DNA of 64,000 bases. Source: Pseudomonadota bacterium (GTDB taxonomy: Bacteria > Pseudomonadota > Gammaproteobacteria > Xanthomonadales > Ahniellaceae). Shown piece by piece: positions 63,882 to 64,000 of the stretch. The notes under the pieces are model-generated. The model ran no database searches, was not told where the DNA came from, and worked only from the letters and a program-made list of their open reading frames with translations. Positions within the stretch are counted from its first letter, which is position 1; the number at the start of each line of letters is the position of its first letter. Location: assembly GCA_022843465.1 (NCBI GenBank), contig JALHNO010000010.1, positions 19,035 to 83,034 of the forward strand, written 5' to 3'. The translations under genes and the position numbers were made by a program.

Positions 63882-64000
63882 ATCAAGATCAAGATCAAGA
63901 TCAAGATCAAGATCAAGATCAAGATCAAGATCAAGATCAAGATCAAGATCAAGATCAAGATCAAGATCAAGATCAAGATCAAGATCAAGATCAAGATCAA
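63882..64000. repeat. ATCAAG hexanucleotide microsatellite, runs off the window
   Basis: Nearly 20 perfect copies of ATCAAG from 63882 to the last base. Most reading frames stay open through it, coding for IK, DQ or SR on this strand. Its full length and what lies beyond are unknown. Confidence 0.97.

Noticed and set aside
63659..64000. Open frame on the minus strand starting with an Ile-Leu run
   Set aside because: It is produced by the ATCAAG microsatellite and ends in Pro/Arg-rich non-coding sequence.

Overview
The window is a high-GC, gene-dense stretch of a bacterial chromosome, most likely a gammaproteobacterium of the Lysobacterales (Xanthomonadales), perhaps near Rhodanobacteraceae. 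This placement is inferred from a minCDE operon, truC, maeB-type malic enzyme, monomer-length NADP isocitrate dehydrogenase of about 430 residues, a REP-associated tyrosine transposase with GTAG-type REP hairpins, an ECF sigma factor beside a Ser/Thr kinase with C-terminal repeats, and many secreted proteins. No rRNA, tRNA, CRISPR array or prophage was found.

Layout. 0-1.75 kb: the start of a LodA/GoxA-like quinoprotein oxidase behind a c-haem lipoprotein. 1.75-4.13 kb: a non-coding mosaic of repeats folded into a large imperfect palindrome. 4.1-9.3 kb: GAF histidine kinase and truC, divergent from a transmembrane Ser/Thr kinase. 9.4-16.4 kb: a GYF/pilin-like protein, a VWA-MoxR pair and a MacAB-like efflux operon with a YIP1 protein. 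16.6-19.6 kb: a membrane protein and minCDE. 19.8-29 kb: a secreted beta-helix protein, a Cys-motif protein of unknown role, a secreted protein overlapping a GlxA-type regulator, a META lipoprotein, maeB, a GT7-like galactosyltransferase and threonine aldolase. 29-36 kb: a GAF-GGDEF-EAL protein and an exported tricorn-like protease. 36-41.3 kb: a seven-unit REP array, tatD, a secreted protein, a RAYT gene and a truncated cytochrome gene. 41.6-51.4 kb: three large secreted proteins (two beta-propeller-like, one metzincin protease) plus an intact and a decayed copy of a small secreted protein gene. 51.5-63.6 kb: icd, a SNF2 helicase, a second hairpin array, a periplasmic protein, an ECF sigma factor convergent with a second Ser/Thr kinase, and an ADYC protein with an LNG/LQG-repeat partner. 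The window ends inside an ATCAAG microsatellite.

Two signals stand out. First, five otherwise unrelated exported proteins end in the same short C-terminal motif, about D-x-[ILV]-F-x-[ND]-G-F-E, encoded with different synonymous codons. This looks like an undescribed C-terminal sorting or processing tag. Second, the intergenic DNA is unusually rich in hairpin repeats: GTAG-headed REP pairs, single or amplified to a perfect 126-bp period, and a modular 128/142-bp array. A candidate transposase for the REPs lies in the same window. All family assignments come from reading motifs by eye; no database search was run.
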